From positions 1 to 6,494 of the forward strand of contig PWHX01000126.1 of the NCBI GenBank assembly GCA_003555415.1: DNA of 6,494 nucleotides. Reading direction: 5' to 3'. Under the pieces are notes generated by a model. It had not been told where the DNA came from and ran no database searches. It worked only from the letters and a program-made list of their open reading frames with translations. The position numbers and the translations under genes are program-made. Source of the DNA: Syntrophomonadaceae bacterium. Its GTDB lineage: Bacteria; Bacillota; Dethiobacteria; SKNC01. Shown one piece after another: positions 1-5,661 of this stretch. How positions within the stretch are numbered: the first letter of the stretch is position 1; every line of letters begins with the position of its first letter.

Positions 1-183
1 TCCCATTTGTCCTTCGGGTAGCCCTACGGCTTCTCCGCAGGCCCTTAATTGTGTACAGGGAAATCTAGCTTGGTAAGAATCTATATTGGGTGTTTCCGCC
101 AGGGCTATAGCATTTCCTTCTTTATATCTGCCCAGCCCCCAACCATCAACGATGGTAAGTACTACAGGTTTTGGCCTGGACAT
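1..183 (-). CDS. gpmI: 2,3-bisphosphoglycerate-independent phosphoglycerate mutase, N-terminal fragment
   Basis: The first 61 codons of a cofactor-independent phosphoglycerate mutase, which interconverts 3- and 2-phosphoglycerate in the cytoplasm; the gene runs off the window edge. The fragment begins MSRPKPVVLTIVDGWG, where Asp13 in the DGWG motif is the family's metal ligand, and continues with GNAIALAETPNID and ends GLPEGQMG. In this family that ending is followed by NSEVGH, which carries the phosphorylated serine, so the catalytic serine lies just outside the window. The ATG at 183-181 matches the usual start and is preceded by GGAAAGGA about 8 nt upstream. It is the last visible gene of the gap-pgk-tpiA-gpmI string; eno would be the usual next gene but cannot be seen. 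Identity is secure from the motifs; full length and integrity are unknown. Confidence 0.93.
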   Translation of the reverse strand, partial: MSRPKPVVLTIVDGWGLGRYKEGNAIALAETPNIDSYQARFPCTQLRACGEAVGLPEGQMG

Positions 184-259
184 AAGTCACATCCTTTCCC
201 ATCAGGGTGACAGGGTACTTTTCATCCCCCTTGTGCCAATCTCCAGTCGATCCGCACCA

Positions 260-286
260 TCTATAACAAAAGTTGTCGTAGAACAA
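260..286 (-). promoter_or_regulatory. possible weak internal promoter before gpmI
   Basis: In the 126-nt gap between tpiA and gpmI the minus strand shows TTGTTC (286-281), a short 15-bp spacer and TATAGA (265-260) with a TGT extended -10 directly upstream. The spacer is suboptimal and the region is AT-rich, so a chance match is quite possible. If real it would add gpmI transcription independent of the hairpin between pgk and tpiA. Confidence 0.22.
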
Positions 287-309
287 ATTATTATTCAAAT
301 TAATTAGCA

Positions 310-1071
310 TTATGAAATATTGGCTATTTGTACCATTTCAATAAAAGAATCTTCCTTCAGGCTGGCGCCCCCGATCAGGACTCCGTCAACATCTTTTTCT
401 GCCAGCAAGCTACCAATATTATCCGGCTTAACACTTCCCCCATACAAGATAGGAACCTTCTGCGCCGTTTCCATATTGTAGCTTTCCGACAGCCATCTTC
501 TAATAAAAGAAATAACCTCCTGAGCATCACTACTAGTAGCTGAACGACCTGTGCCTATAGCCCATATAGGCTCGTAAGCAAAAATTATACTTCCGGCTTG
601 ATTCAGGTCGATATCGTTAAGTCCACCTGCCAGTTGGGTCTCAACTACTTTACGGGTCTGTCCATTTTCTCTTTCCTCAAGGCTTTCCCCAACACATACA
701 ATAGGGTTGAGATTAAAATTTAAAGCCGCCTTAATTTTATTATTAACCCATTCATCGGTCTCCTGAAAATAACCTCTTCTCTCAGAATGACCAATAATTG
801 CATAATTTATACCCAGGTCAGAAATTAAGTAAGAGGAAACCTCTCCGGTAAAAGCGCCTTCCTTCTCCCAGTGTGTGTTTTGAGCACCCAAGAGAATATT
901 TGTGTCCTTTGCCTTCTCTGCCATGGGAGCTAAAGATAGAAAGGTGGGGCAAATAATAATTTCAACTTTATGTAAACTTTTACAGGCTGGAATAATTTTA
1001 TCCAAAAAAGATAAACTTTCAGATACTGTCTTAAACATCTTCCAGTTGCCTGCAATTACTGGTTTTCGCAC
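310..1071 (-). CDS. tpiA: triosephosphate isomerase
   Basis: Cytoplasmic TIM-barrel enzyme interconverting dihydroxyacetone phosphate and glyceraldehyde 3-phosphate. With the GTG start at 1071-1069 the protein is 253 aa, the usual size, and begins (M)RKPVIAGNWKM as family members do. Active-site residues are present: Asn9 and Lys11 (GNWKM), His95 (IGHSERR), Glu167 (AYEPIWAIGTG, including the mobile phosphate-gripping loop), and the phosphate-binding GGSV (211-214) and GGAS (234-237). The reading frame stays open upstream to an ATG at 1134, but the extra 21 residues are hydrophobic and unlike the family. The GTG has a GGGGGT ribosome binding site about 8 nt upstream. It follows pgk with a gap of 97 nt containing a strong hairpin, and precedes gpmI. 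Nothing suggests loss of activity. Confidence 0.96.
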   Translation of the reverse strand: MRKPVIAGNWKMFKTVSESLSFLDKIIPACKSLHKVEIIICPTFLSLAPMAEKAKDTNILLGAQNTHWEKEGAFTGEVSSYLISDLGINYAIIGHSERRGYFQETDEWVNNKIKAALNFNLNPIVCVGESLEERENGQTRKVVETQLAGGLNDIDLNQAGSIIFAYEPIWAIGTGRSATSSDAQEVISFIRRWLSESYNMETAQKVPILYGGSVKPDNIGSLLAEKDVDGVLIGGASLKEDSFIEMVQIANIS

Positions 1072-1139
1072 AAAGAATACCCCCATTTTCATAAATATAT
1101 TAAGGCTAAAAACGTTAAAAAACTTGTTAATCATAGAAA

Positions 1140-1164
1140 CCCCGCCCTGCTTAACAGGGCGGGG
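1140..1164 (-). other. GC-rich intercistronic hairpin between pgk and tpiA
   Basis: A perfect 10-bp inverted repeat, CCCCGCCCTG (1140-1149) and CAGGGCGGGG (1155-1164), with a 5-nt loop, begins 4 nt after the pgk stop. On the minus (coding) strand it is followed by TTTCTATG, too poor in T for an efficient intrinsic terminator; on the plus strand there is no T tract at all. It is more likely a partial terminator, an RNase barrier protecting gap-pgk mRNA, or a structure influencing tpiA translation. The structure is certain; its role is inferred. Confidence 0.7.
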
Positions 1165-1168
1165 ACAA

Positions 1169-2362
1169 TTAAACCGTAACTTTTTCCTGCAAAGCAGCCA
1201 GAGCCGGAAGATCTTTACCTTCCCAAAACTTTAAGGCCGCCCCTCCACCTGTAGAAATATGAGTCATATTATCCGCAACGCCGGCGCTTTCTACAGCAGT
1301 TACTATATCCCCACCGCCGATAACGGAAACTATAGGTAAATCTGCAATTAACCTGGCTATTTCTTTGGTGCCTTGAGCAAAAGCTTCTAATTCGATCATC
1401 CCCAGGGGACCATTCCACACCACTGTCTTGGCATTTTTCAGTTCCTCACAAAACATTTTTACCGTTTCCGGCCCTATATCTAAAGCCTGCCATTCTTCCG
1501 GAATGAATTCTGCAAATACAACCTTCTGATCAGCTTCATTGGAGGGCTCAGAAGCCGTTATAAAATCTACGGGAAGAACCATTTTGACCCGGCTTTTGTC
1601 GGCCAAATCCAGTATGCTCCTGGCTTCTTCCACTTTATCCTCTTCCACAAATGACTTCCCAAGTTCATAGCCTTTAGCCTTTAAAAAGGTGTTTGCCATT
1701 CCTCCACCTATAAGTATAACATCCACGATTGTCATAAAATGATGAAGCAGCCCTATCTTATCTGCTACCTTTGTTCCTCCCAACACAGCTATTAAGGGTC
1801 TTTCCGGGCTTTTTAGTATTTTGCCCATATTCTCTATTTCTTTTTCCAGATTCAGCCCTGCTACCGAGGTCAGCAGCCTGGCAACTCCTTCAGTAGAAGC
1901 ATGAGCCCGGTGAGAAGTGCCAAAAGCATCGTTTACGTATACATCAGCCAACTGGGCAAACTGCTCTGCCAGTTCAGGATCATTTTCAGTCTCTCCCGGA
2001 TGGAATCGCAGGTTTTCTAACATCAAGATATCTCCGTCTTTTAACATTTCTAAAGCTTTTTTAGGTTCTTCTCCTGCTACATGATCGGTTTTATAAACAG
2101 GATGCCCTAAAGTATCGGCTAGTTTACGGGCTACCGGATCCAGGCGCAATTCCTCTTTCACCTGTCCCTCGGGCCTTCCTAAATGGGTAGCTAATATAAC
2201 TTTAGCTCCCTTTTCTGCCAAATATTTTATTGTAGGTAACGCGCTGCGAATTTTGTTTTCTTCAATTATTTCGCCGTCTTTATTTAAGGTAACATTAAGG
2301 TCTACCCTAAGAAATACTCTTTTTCCCTTAACCTCAATGTCTCTCACACTAGATTTATTCAA
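1169..2362 (-). CDS. pgk: phosphoglycerate kinase
   Basis: Transfers phosphate between 1,3-bisphosphoglycerate and ADP to make 3-phosphoglycerate and ATP. The 397-aa length is normal for a bacterial enzyme. Visible motifs are RVDLNV (19-24, substrate-binding Asp21 and Asn23), THLGRP (59-64), LENLRF (115-120), HRAHAS (151-156), GGTKVADK in the hinge/nucleotide region (195-202), WNGPLG (316-321), GGGD (349-352) and STGGGA (370-375). The usual proline after RVDFNV is threonine here (Thr25), a mild deviation. The start is TTG at 2362-2360: an in-frame TAG lies two codons upstream and no ATG is available, and the N-terminus MNKSSVRDIEVKGKRV fits the family. It lies 26 nt after gap and is presumably co-transcribed with it. 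Confidence 0.97.
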   Translation of the reverse strand: MNKSSVRDIEVKGKRVFLRVDLNVTLNKDGEIIEENKIRSALPTIKYLAEKGAKVILATHLGRPEGQVKEELRLDPVARKLADTLGHPVYKTDHVAGEEPKKALEMLKDGDILMLENLRFHPGETENDPELAEQFAQLADVYVNDAFGTSHRAHASTEGVARLLTSVAGLNLEKEIENMGKILKSPERPLIAVLGGTKVADKIGLLHHFMTIVDVILIGGGMANTFLKAKGYELGKSFVEEDKVEEARSILDLADKSRVKMVLPVDFITASEPSNEADQKVVFAEFIPEEWQALDIGPETVKMFCEELKNAKTVVWNGPLGMIELEAFAQGTKEIARLIADLPIVSVIGGGDIVTAVESAGVADNMTHISTGGGAALKFWEGKDLPALAALQEKVTV

Positions 2363-2374
2363 GGTCTAAATATG

Positions 2375-2382
2375 CCTCCTTT
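2375..2382 (-). promoter_or_regulatory. pgk ribosome binding site with long spacing
   Basis: AAAGGAGG on the minus strand is a near-perfect Shine-Dalgarno but lies 12 nt from the TTG start, longer than the common 6-9 nt. It decides the start because TTG is the only candidate between the upstream stop and the conserved N-terminus. Weak start plus long spacing may tune Pgk below Gap output. Confidence 0.6.
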
Positions 2383-2388
2383 CAAATA

Positions 2389-3396
2389 CTAAAGCCCTTT
2401 TTTAGCAATAAAAGCAGCCAACTCCAGGGTCCTACAGCAATATGCCCACTCATTGTCATACCAGGACAAAACTTTTACCAGATTTCCACCGGTAACCATA
2501 GTAGAAAGGCTATCTACTATGGAAGAATAAGAATCTCCTATATAATCAGCAGATACCAGGGGCTCATCAGATACTGCCAAAATGCCCTTCATAGAACCCT
2601 CTGCAGCCTCACGAAATGCCTGGTTAACTTCTTCAGATGTTACCTGGCTTTCCATCTCTGCCACCAGATCAACTACTGAAACAGTAGGAGTAGGCACCCT
2701 TAAGGCAAAACCGTCCATTTTACCGGCAAGTTCCGGCAAAACCTGACCCAGGGCCTTGGCAGCACCGGTAGAAGTGGGTATTATGGATAGAGCAGCAGCT
2801 CTGGACCTGCGCAAATCTGAGTGCGGCAAATCAAGAATTCTTTGGTCATTAGTATATGCATGAACAGTGGTCATTAAACCTTTTTTTATGGTGAATTTTT
2901 CGTGCAGGACTTTTGCTATTGGTGCCAGGCAGTTTGTAGTACAGGAGGCATTGGATATAATTTGGTGCTCCGAAGAATACTTGTCGTCATTTACTCCCAT
3001 AACCATGGTAATATCGTCATTTTTCCCAGGTGCAGTTATAATTACCTTTTTAGCGCCATTATCCAGGTGTTTCTGGGCTTCTTCCCTGCTGCGAAAAACG
3101 CCGGTAGCTTCTAAAACTATATCAACTCCATGTTCTTTCCAGGGCAGCCTGGCTGGGTCTCGATCAGCTAAAATTTTTACTTTTTTTCCATTTATGAAAA
3201 GGGCGTCTTTTTCTGCTACAATCTCACCATTAAATTTTCCGTAAACAGAGTCATATTTAAGCATATGTGCCAAGGTTTTCGGTTCTCTGGTGCTATTGAA
3301 AGCTACAACCTCAATCTCTGGGTAAAGTTCAAACGCAGCCCTGATACATCCCCGGCCTATCCGACCAAATCCATTAATCCCCACTTTAACGGCCAT
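2389..3396 (-). CDS. gap: glyceraldehyde-3-phosphate dehydrogenase, type I
   Basis: Oxidative phosphorylation of glyceraldehyde 3-phosphate to 1,3-bisphosphoglycerate, reversible, cytoplasmic, normally a homotetramer. Its 335 aa are the standard length. The N-terminal Rossmann motif is GINGFGRIG (7-15). The catalytic Cys152 lies in SNASCTTNC and the catalytic His179 in TTVHAYT. The S-loop is DLPHSDLRRSRAA (189-201) and the C-terminal nicotinamide-contact region is SWYDNEW (311-317). At the end of strand beta-2, where NAD-specific enzymes have Asn-Asp-Leu-Thr, this protein has Asn-Ser-Thr-Arg (34-37), losing the aspartate that discriminates against NADP, while keeping the Leu190-Pro191 pair typical of NAD enzymes. 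Cofactor use is therefore uncertain. The ATG is preceded by AAGGAGG with 7-nt spacing. It is the first gene of the glycolytic string, 26 nt before pgk; no cggR precedes it. Confidence 0.96.
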   Translation of the reverse strand: MAVKVGINGFGRIGRGCIRAAFELYPEIEVVAFNSTREPKTLAHMLKYDSVYGKFNGEIVAEKDALFINGKKVKILADRDPARLPWKEHGVDIVLEATGVFRSREEAQKHLDNGAKKVIITAPGKNDDITMVMGVNDDKYSSEHQIISNASCTTNCLAPIAKVLHEKFTIKKGLMTTVHAYTNDQRILDLPHSDLRRSRAAALSIIPTSTGAAKALGQVLPELAGKMDGFALRVPTPTVSVVDLVAEMESQVTSEEVNQAFREAAEGSMKGILAVSDEPLVSADYIGDSYSSIVDSLSTMVTGGNLVKVLSWYDNEWAYCCRTLELAAFIAKKGL

Positions 3397-3462
3397 TTTA
3401 TATCCTCCTTAACTATAATTAAAATTATAAATTTATTATATTAATACGATTAAATAATAAAC

Positions 3463-3471
3463 ATTATAACA
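3463..3471 (-). promoter_or_regulatory. extended -10 promoter for gap-pgk-tpiA-gpmI
   Basis: The 185-nt region between whiA and gap contains TGTTATAAT on the minus strand: a perfect TATAAT with the TGn extension. No good TTGACA-like element is found 16-18 bp upstream, as is tolerated for extended -10 promoters. Transcription would start near 3456, giving a leader of about 60 nt before the gap ATG. No CggR-like operator was recognised nearby, and no convincing intrinsic terminator after whiA, so some read-through from whiA is possible. Confidence 0.55.
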
Positions 3472-3581
3472 TATAAGTTGCAAGGTTTAGTACATCCCTT
3501 TTAACAAATTATGCTATTCTAATTGAAACATATTCTATGCCTTTCTCAAAAATTCCTGCTTAAATAGTTTTTCTTAAGATT

Positions 3582-4517
3582 TTATTTGCTTAAAATTTCC
3601 TGGGCTAGCTTTTCAATTTTACGAAGGCGGTGATTAACGCCTGATTTACTTAAAGGAGGATCAAACATATCTCCCAATTCCTTGAGGGTAGCCTCGGGGT
3701 ACTTTACCCTTAGTTCGGCTATCTGCTTAAGAGATTTTGGAAGATTATACAGTCCTACTACTTGATTAACAATTTTTATGCTTTCTAGCTGGTTTATCGC
3801 TGCATTAACTGTCTTATTCAAGTTGGCCGTTTCGCAATTAACCAGCCTGTTAATTTTATTGCGCATCTCTTTTATTATCCTGGCATTTTCATATTCAAAA
3901 AGAGCCTGGTGAGCACCAATTATGTTTAAAAATTCTACAATTTTTTGTCCATCTTTAAGATAAACTAAAAAATAATTTTTTCGAGTTATTAGCCCGCTTT
4001 CAATATTAAAAGATTTTAACAAATGCAGCACTTCTTGTCCCTGCTCTTCATATTCTGTCCTTATTTCCAGGTGATAAGAGGAATCAGGATTATTTACTGA
4101 ACCCCTTGCTAAAAACACACCCCTTGAATATGAACGGCGACAACATTTTTTGACGGTAATTTCCCTGGAAATTTTCTTCTTGAAATGATATTGTGAAGTT
4201 AAAACATCTAAACTGGTCAGGATTTCTTTCGCTTTTTCGCTGTCATTAACCCTTACCAGGTAGGTGTTATTTTTTTTCAAACGAATCTTTTTCCTTACCA
4301 TTATGTCACTATTCACAGAATAAGCTTTTTTAAATAAAAGAAACATTCTCCTGGCTACTGCCGGGTTCTCCGTGCTAATATTTAACATAGACTGGCCTGC
4401 AGTAATTTGCAGACTTCCATTCATATGAATTAAGGCTGTCAACTCTGCCTTTTGACAACATTTTTTTTTAATTTCCTGACGGGCCAGTTCATTTTTAATT
4501 TTAGCTGCAAAAGACAT
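3582..4517 (-). CDS. whiA: WhiA-family DNA-binding protein (sporulation/cell-division regulator)
   Basis: WhiA proteins combine an N-terminal LAGLIDADG homing-endonuclease-like fold, without nuclease activity, with a C-terminal helix-turn-helix. They control sporulation septation in Streptomyces and affect cell division and chromosome segregation in Bacillus. From the ATG at 4517 the protein is 311 aa, typical, and starts MSFAAKIKNELAR like its relatives. An in-frame TTG two codons upstream (4523) is possible but less likely. The N-domain markers are KKKCCQKAELTALI (17-30) and CCRRSYSRGVFLARGSV (125-141). The HTH region spans about 262-302, ending PPLSKSGVNHRLRK. An AAGGGTG ribosome binding site lies about 7 nt upstream. 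In Bacillota the gene normally follows yvcK; here only a remnant of yvcK precedes it and overlaps its ribosome binding site. DNA targets cannot be inferred. Confidence 0.95.
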   Translation of the reverse strand: MSFAAKIKNELARQEIKKKCCQKAELTALIHMNGSLQITAGQSMLNISTENPAVARRMFLLFKKAYSVNSDIMVRKKIRLKKNNTYLVRVNDSEKAKEILTSLDVLTSQYHFKKKISREITVKKCCRRSYSRGVFLARGSVNNPDSSYHLEIRTEYEEQGQEVLHLLKSFNIESGLITRKNYFLVYLKDGQKIVEFLNIIGAHQALFEYENARIIKEMRNKINRLVNCETANLNKTVNAAINQLESIKIVNQVVGLYNLPKSLKQIAELRVKYPEATLKELGDMFDPPLSKSGVNHRLRKIEKLAQEILSK

Positions 4518-4519
4518 TT

Positions 4520-4653
4520 TCAATCACCCTTTTTAAACCTGTTAATTTTTCCGTCTTCTATCTTTTTCATGATTAATTTGACTGATTTGTTGCTATCGTG
4601 ACGAAGATATTTTCCCTTGCTCCCCCAGAAAGCTATTTATAAACTTTACGCAT
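4520..4653 (-). pseudogene. yvcK: remnant of yvcK (gluconeogenesis factor, YvcK/CofD-like)
   Basis: No intact gene lies between rapZ and whiA, but a minus-strand frame is open from 4636 to a TGA at 4522-4520. Its peptide contains GSKGKYLRHDSNKSVKLIM, resembling the extreme C-terminus of YvcK proteins, where an (I/L)RHD-x2-K motif precedes the last helix. The TGA abuts the whiA start, as a yvcK stop usually does. At the other end, an ATG (4653-4651) overlaps the rapZ stop as TAATG and reads MRKVYK before a TAG (4635-4633), in a different frame from the tail. The picture is of a gene whose first few codons and last ~35 codons survive while the roughly 300 or more codons between are gone. The C-terminal match is from memory of the family, not an alignment; the N-terminal relic is speculative. 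An assembly collapse would look the same. Confidence 0.55.
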
Positions 4654-5519
4654 TACTTTTTTATTATGTCCCTGTGCTCTACCGTTACTTTGTAGTTTGA
4701 CTGCTTTAAGGTGTTACATAATTCTGTGCCAATGGTAACAGACCTGTGCTTCCCCCCGGTACAACCAATAGCCATGACCAGTTGAGTTTTTCCTTCTTTA
4801 ACATAGCAGGGAACTAAAAAACTGACAAATTCCTCTAGTTTATAAAAAAACTGCCGGGTAATAAACCACTGCCAGACATAGCTCTTTACCTGCTGATCAT
4901 TACCGGTCAAGGGACGTAAGGAATCTATATAGTGAGGGTTGGGAAGAAAACGCACATCAAAAACCAGGTCCGCATCCATGGGAATACCATATTTAAAACC
5001 AAAAGAAACTACCGTTATTAATATATTATCCTTGGCCTTATACTGTGAATAAACCGCGTTTATTTGCTCTTTTAGTTCTCTAGGGGTTAAATCCGTAGTA
5101 TCTATTATTAAATCGGCCTTCCCTTTTATCTCTTCCAGTAATTTTCTCTCTTCTTTAATTCCTCCAATAATGCTCCCCTTGTCTGCCAGGGGATGCCTTC
5201 TTCTGGTTTCCTTAAAACGACGAATCAGCTTATCATCTGTGGTCTCCAGAAACAATATTTCATAATCAAGGCCCTTGGACTCCATGTTTTGAAGGGCTTC
5301 AAAAAGGCTATGGAAAAATTCCCTCCCCCTGATATCACACACCAGGGCTACACGATTTATCTTTCCCTCTGAGTGAGAACAAAGTTCCGCAAACTTTGGT
5401 ATAAAAGTAGGGGGCAGGTTGTCTACACAAAAATAACCTGAATCTTCAAAACATCTTATAGCCTCACTCTTTCCTGCCCCTGAAAGGCCTGTAATAAGAA
5501 CAAAACGTATTTTATCCAT
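4653..5519 (-). CDS. rapZ: RapZ/YvcJ nucleotide-binding protein
   Basis: P-loop NTPase of the RapZ (YvcJ) family. In Escherichia coli RapZ is an RNA-binding adaptor that delivers the small RNA GlmZ to RNase E and so controls glucosamine-6-phosphate synthase; in Bacillus YvcJ hydrolyses nucleotides and affects competence. The 288-aa length is normal. Features: Walker A GLSGAGKS (11-18), the family segment YFCVDNLPP (29-37), RRRHPL (106-111), FKYGIPMDADLVFDVRFLPN (175-194) and the C-terminal GCTGGKHRSV (252-261), part of the domain that binds RNA or ligand in RapZ. The ATG at 5519 has AGGAGG 5 nt upstream. Downstream, yvcK is reduced to a remnant and whiA follows. A promoter and an operator-like palindrome lie upstream, as does a divergent small RNA candidate. 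The RNA-binding role in this organism is not established. Confidence 0.96.
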   Translation of the reverse strand: MDKIRFVLITGLSGAGKSEAIRCFEDSGYFCVDNLPPTFIPKFAELCSHSEGKINRVALVCDIRGREFFHSLFEALQNMESKGLDYEILFLETTDDKLIRRFKETRRRHPLADKGSIIGGIKEERKLLEEIKGKADLIIDTTDLTPRELKEQINAVYSQYKAKDNILITVVSFGFKYGIPMDADLVFDVRFLPNPHYIDSLRPLTGNDQQVKSYVWQWFITRQFFYKLEEFVSFLVPCYVKEGKTQLVMAIGCTGGKHRSVTIGTELCNTLKQSNYKVTVEHRDIIKK

Positions 5520-5539
5520 AACTTCCTCCTGGTCTCAGT

Positions 5540-5563
5540 TGTTATTAAGTACCTTTAATAACA
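5540..5563. repeat. operator-like inverted repeat at the rapZ promoter
   Basis: TGTTATTAA (5540-5548) and TTAATAACA (5555-5563) are perfect 9-bp arms around a 6-nt spacer. The repeat abuts the -10 element of the proposed rapZ promoter, sharing base 5563, and covers the expected start site near 5556. That is where a repressor dimer would block transcription. It could instead form an AU-rich hairpin at the 5' end of the rapZ mRNA. No specific regulator is recognised; it does not match the Rex or CggR consensus. Confidence 0.5.
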
Positions 5564-5591
5564 TTTTACCATTTTTATTTACTAATGAAAA
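5563..5591 (-). promoter_or_regulatory. likely rapZ promoter
   Basis: On the minus strand TTTTCA (5591-5586) is followed by a 17-bp spacer and TAAAAT (5568-5563), with a TGG extension directly before the -10. The start site would be near 5556, about 37 nt before the rapZ ATG, inside the inverted repeat described at 5540-5563. It would drive rapZ and whiA. Confidence 0.45.
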
Positions 5592-5602
5592 AGGTTTTTA
5601 GG

Positions 5603-5631
5603 TTGCAAAAATATTATAAGTGTAGTATTAT
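5603..5631 (+). promoter_or_regulatory. sigma-A-type promoter for a divergent small RNA
   Basis: TTGCAA (5603-5608), exactly 17 bp, then TATTAT (5626-5631) on the plus strand, opposite to every gene in the window. The predicted start is about 5638-5640. An intrinsic terminator in the same orientation lies about 80 nt further on, which supports the promoter being functional. Confidence 0.5.
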
Positions 5632-5661
5632 GTAAACAAGGGCACAGTAGTCCCTCATCAT
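5614..5661 (-). CDS. possible 15-codon small ORF between the PHP gene and rapZ
   Basis: ATG at 5661 opens a short frame, MMRDYCALVYIILHL, ending at TAA 5616-5614. It has an excellent ribosome binding site, AAAGGAGG, 6 nt upstream. The peptide is mostly hydrophobic with one cysteine and could be a leader peptide or tiny membrane peptide; no family is recognised. It lies 35 nt downstream of the PHP gene and overlaps the plus-strand small RNA and its promoter, so the two interpretations compete, although both could be true. The Shine-Dalgarno and start are seen; translation is inferred. Confidence 0.3.
   Translation of the reverse strand: MMRDYCALVYIILHL

Noticed and set aside
202..291. Minus-strand open stretch reading TTFVIDGADRLEIGTRG between tpiA and gpmI
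   Set aside because: It has no start codon with a ribosome binding site, no recognised family and is only about 30 codons long; a chance open frame is the simplest reading.
86..307. Plus-strand 73-codon ORF opposite gpmI and the tpiA-gpmI gap
   Set aside because: It is largely antisense to the conserved gpmI start, has no clear ribosome binding site and no recognisable domain.
1072..1134. 21-residue N-terminal extension of tpiA from ATG 1134
   Set aside because: The extension is hydrophobic and unlike triosephosphate isomerases, whose N-terminus is RKPVIAGNWKM; the GTG at 1071 has its own ribosome binding site and gives the normal length.
2867..3244. Plus-strand ORFs opposite gap (2867-3244 and 2902-3114), and similar ones opposite tpiA (328-543 and 902-1234)
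   Set aside because: They lie entirely or mostly opposite strongly conserved enzyme genes and show no domain or initiation signal.
3421..3460. AT-rich palindromes such as ATAAATTTAT in the gap leader
   Set aside because: The leader is nearly all A and T, so short palindromes are expected by chance.
5630..5645. cre-like (CcpA) site TGTAAACAAGGGCA near the small RNA start
   Set aside because: The central CG and several flanking positions of the consensus are missing, so the match is too poor to call.
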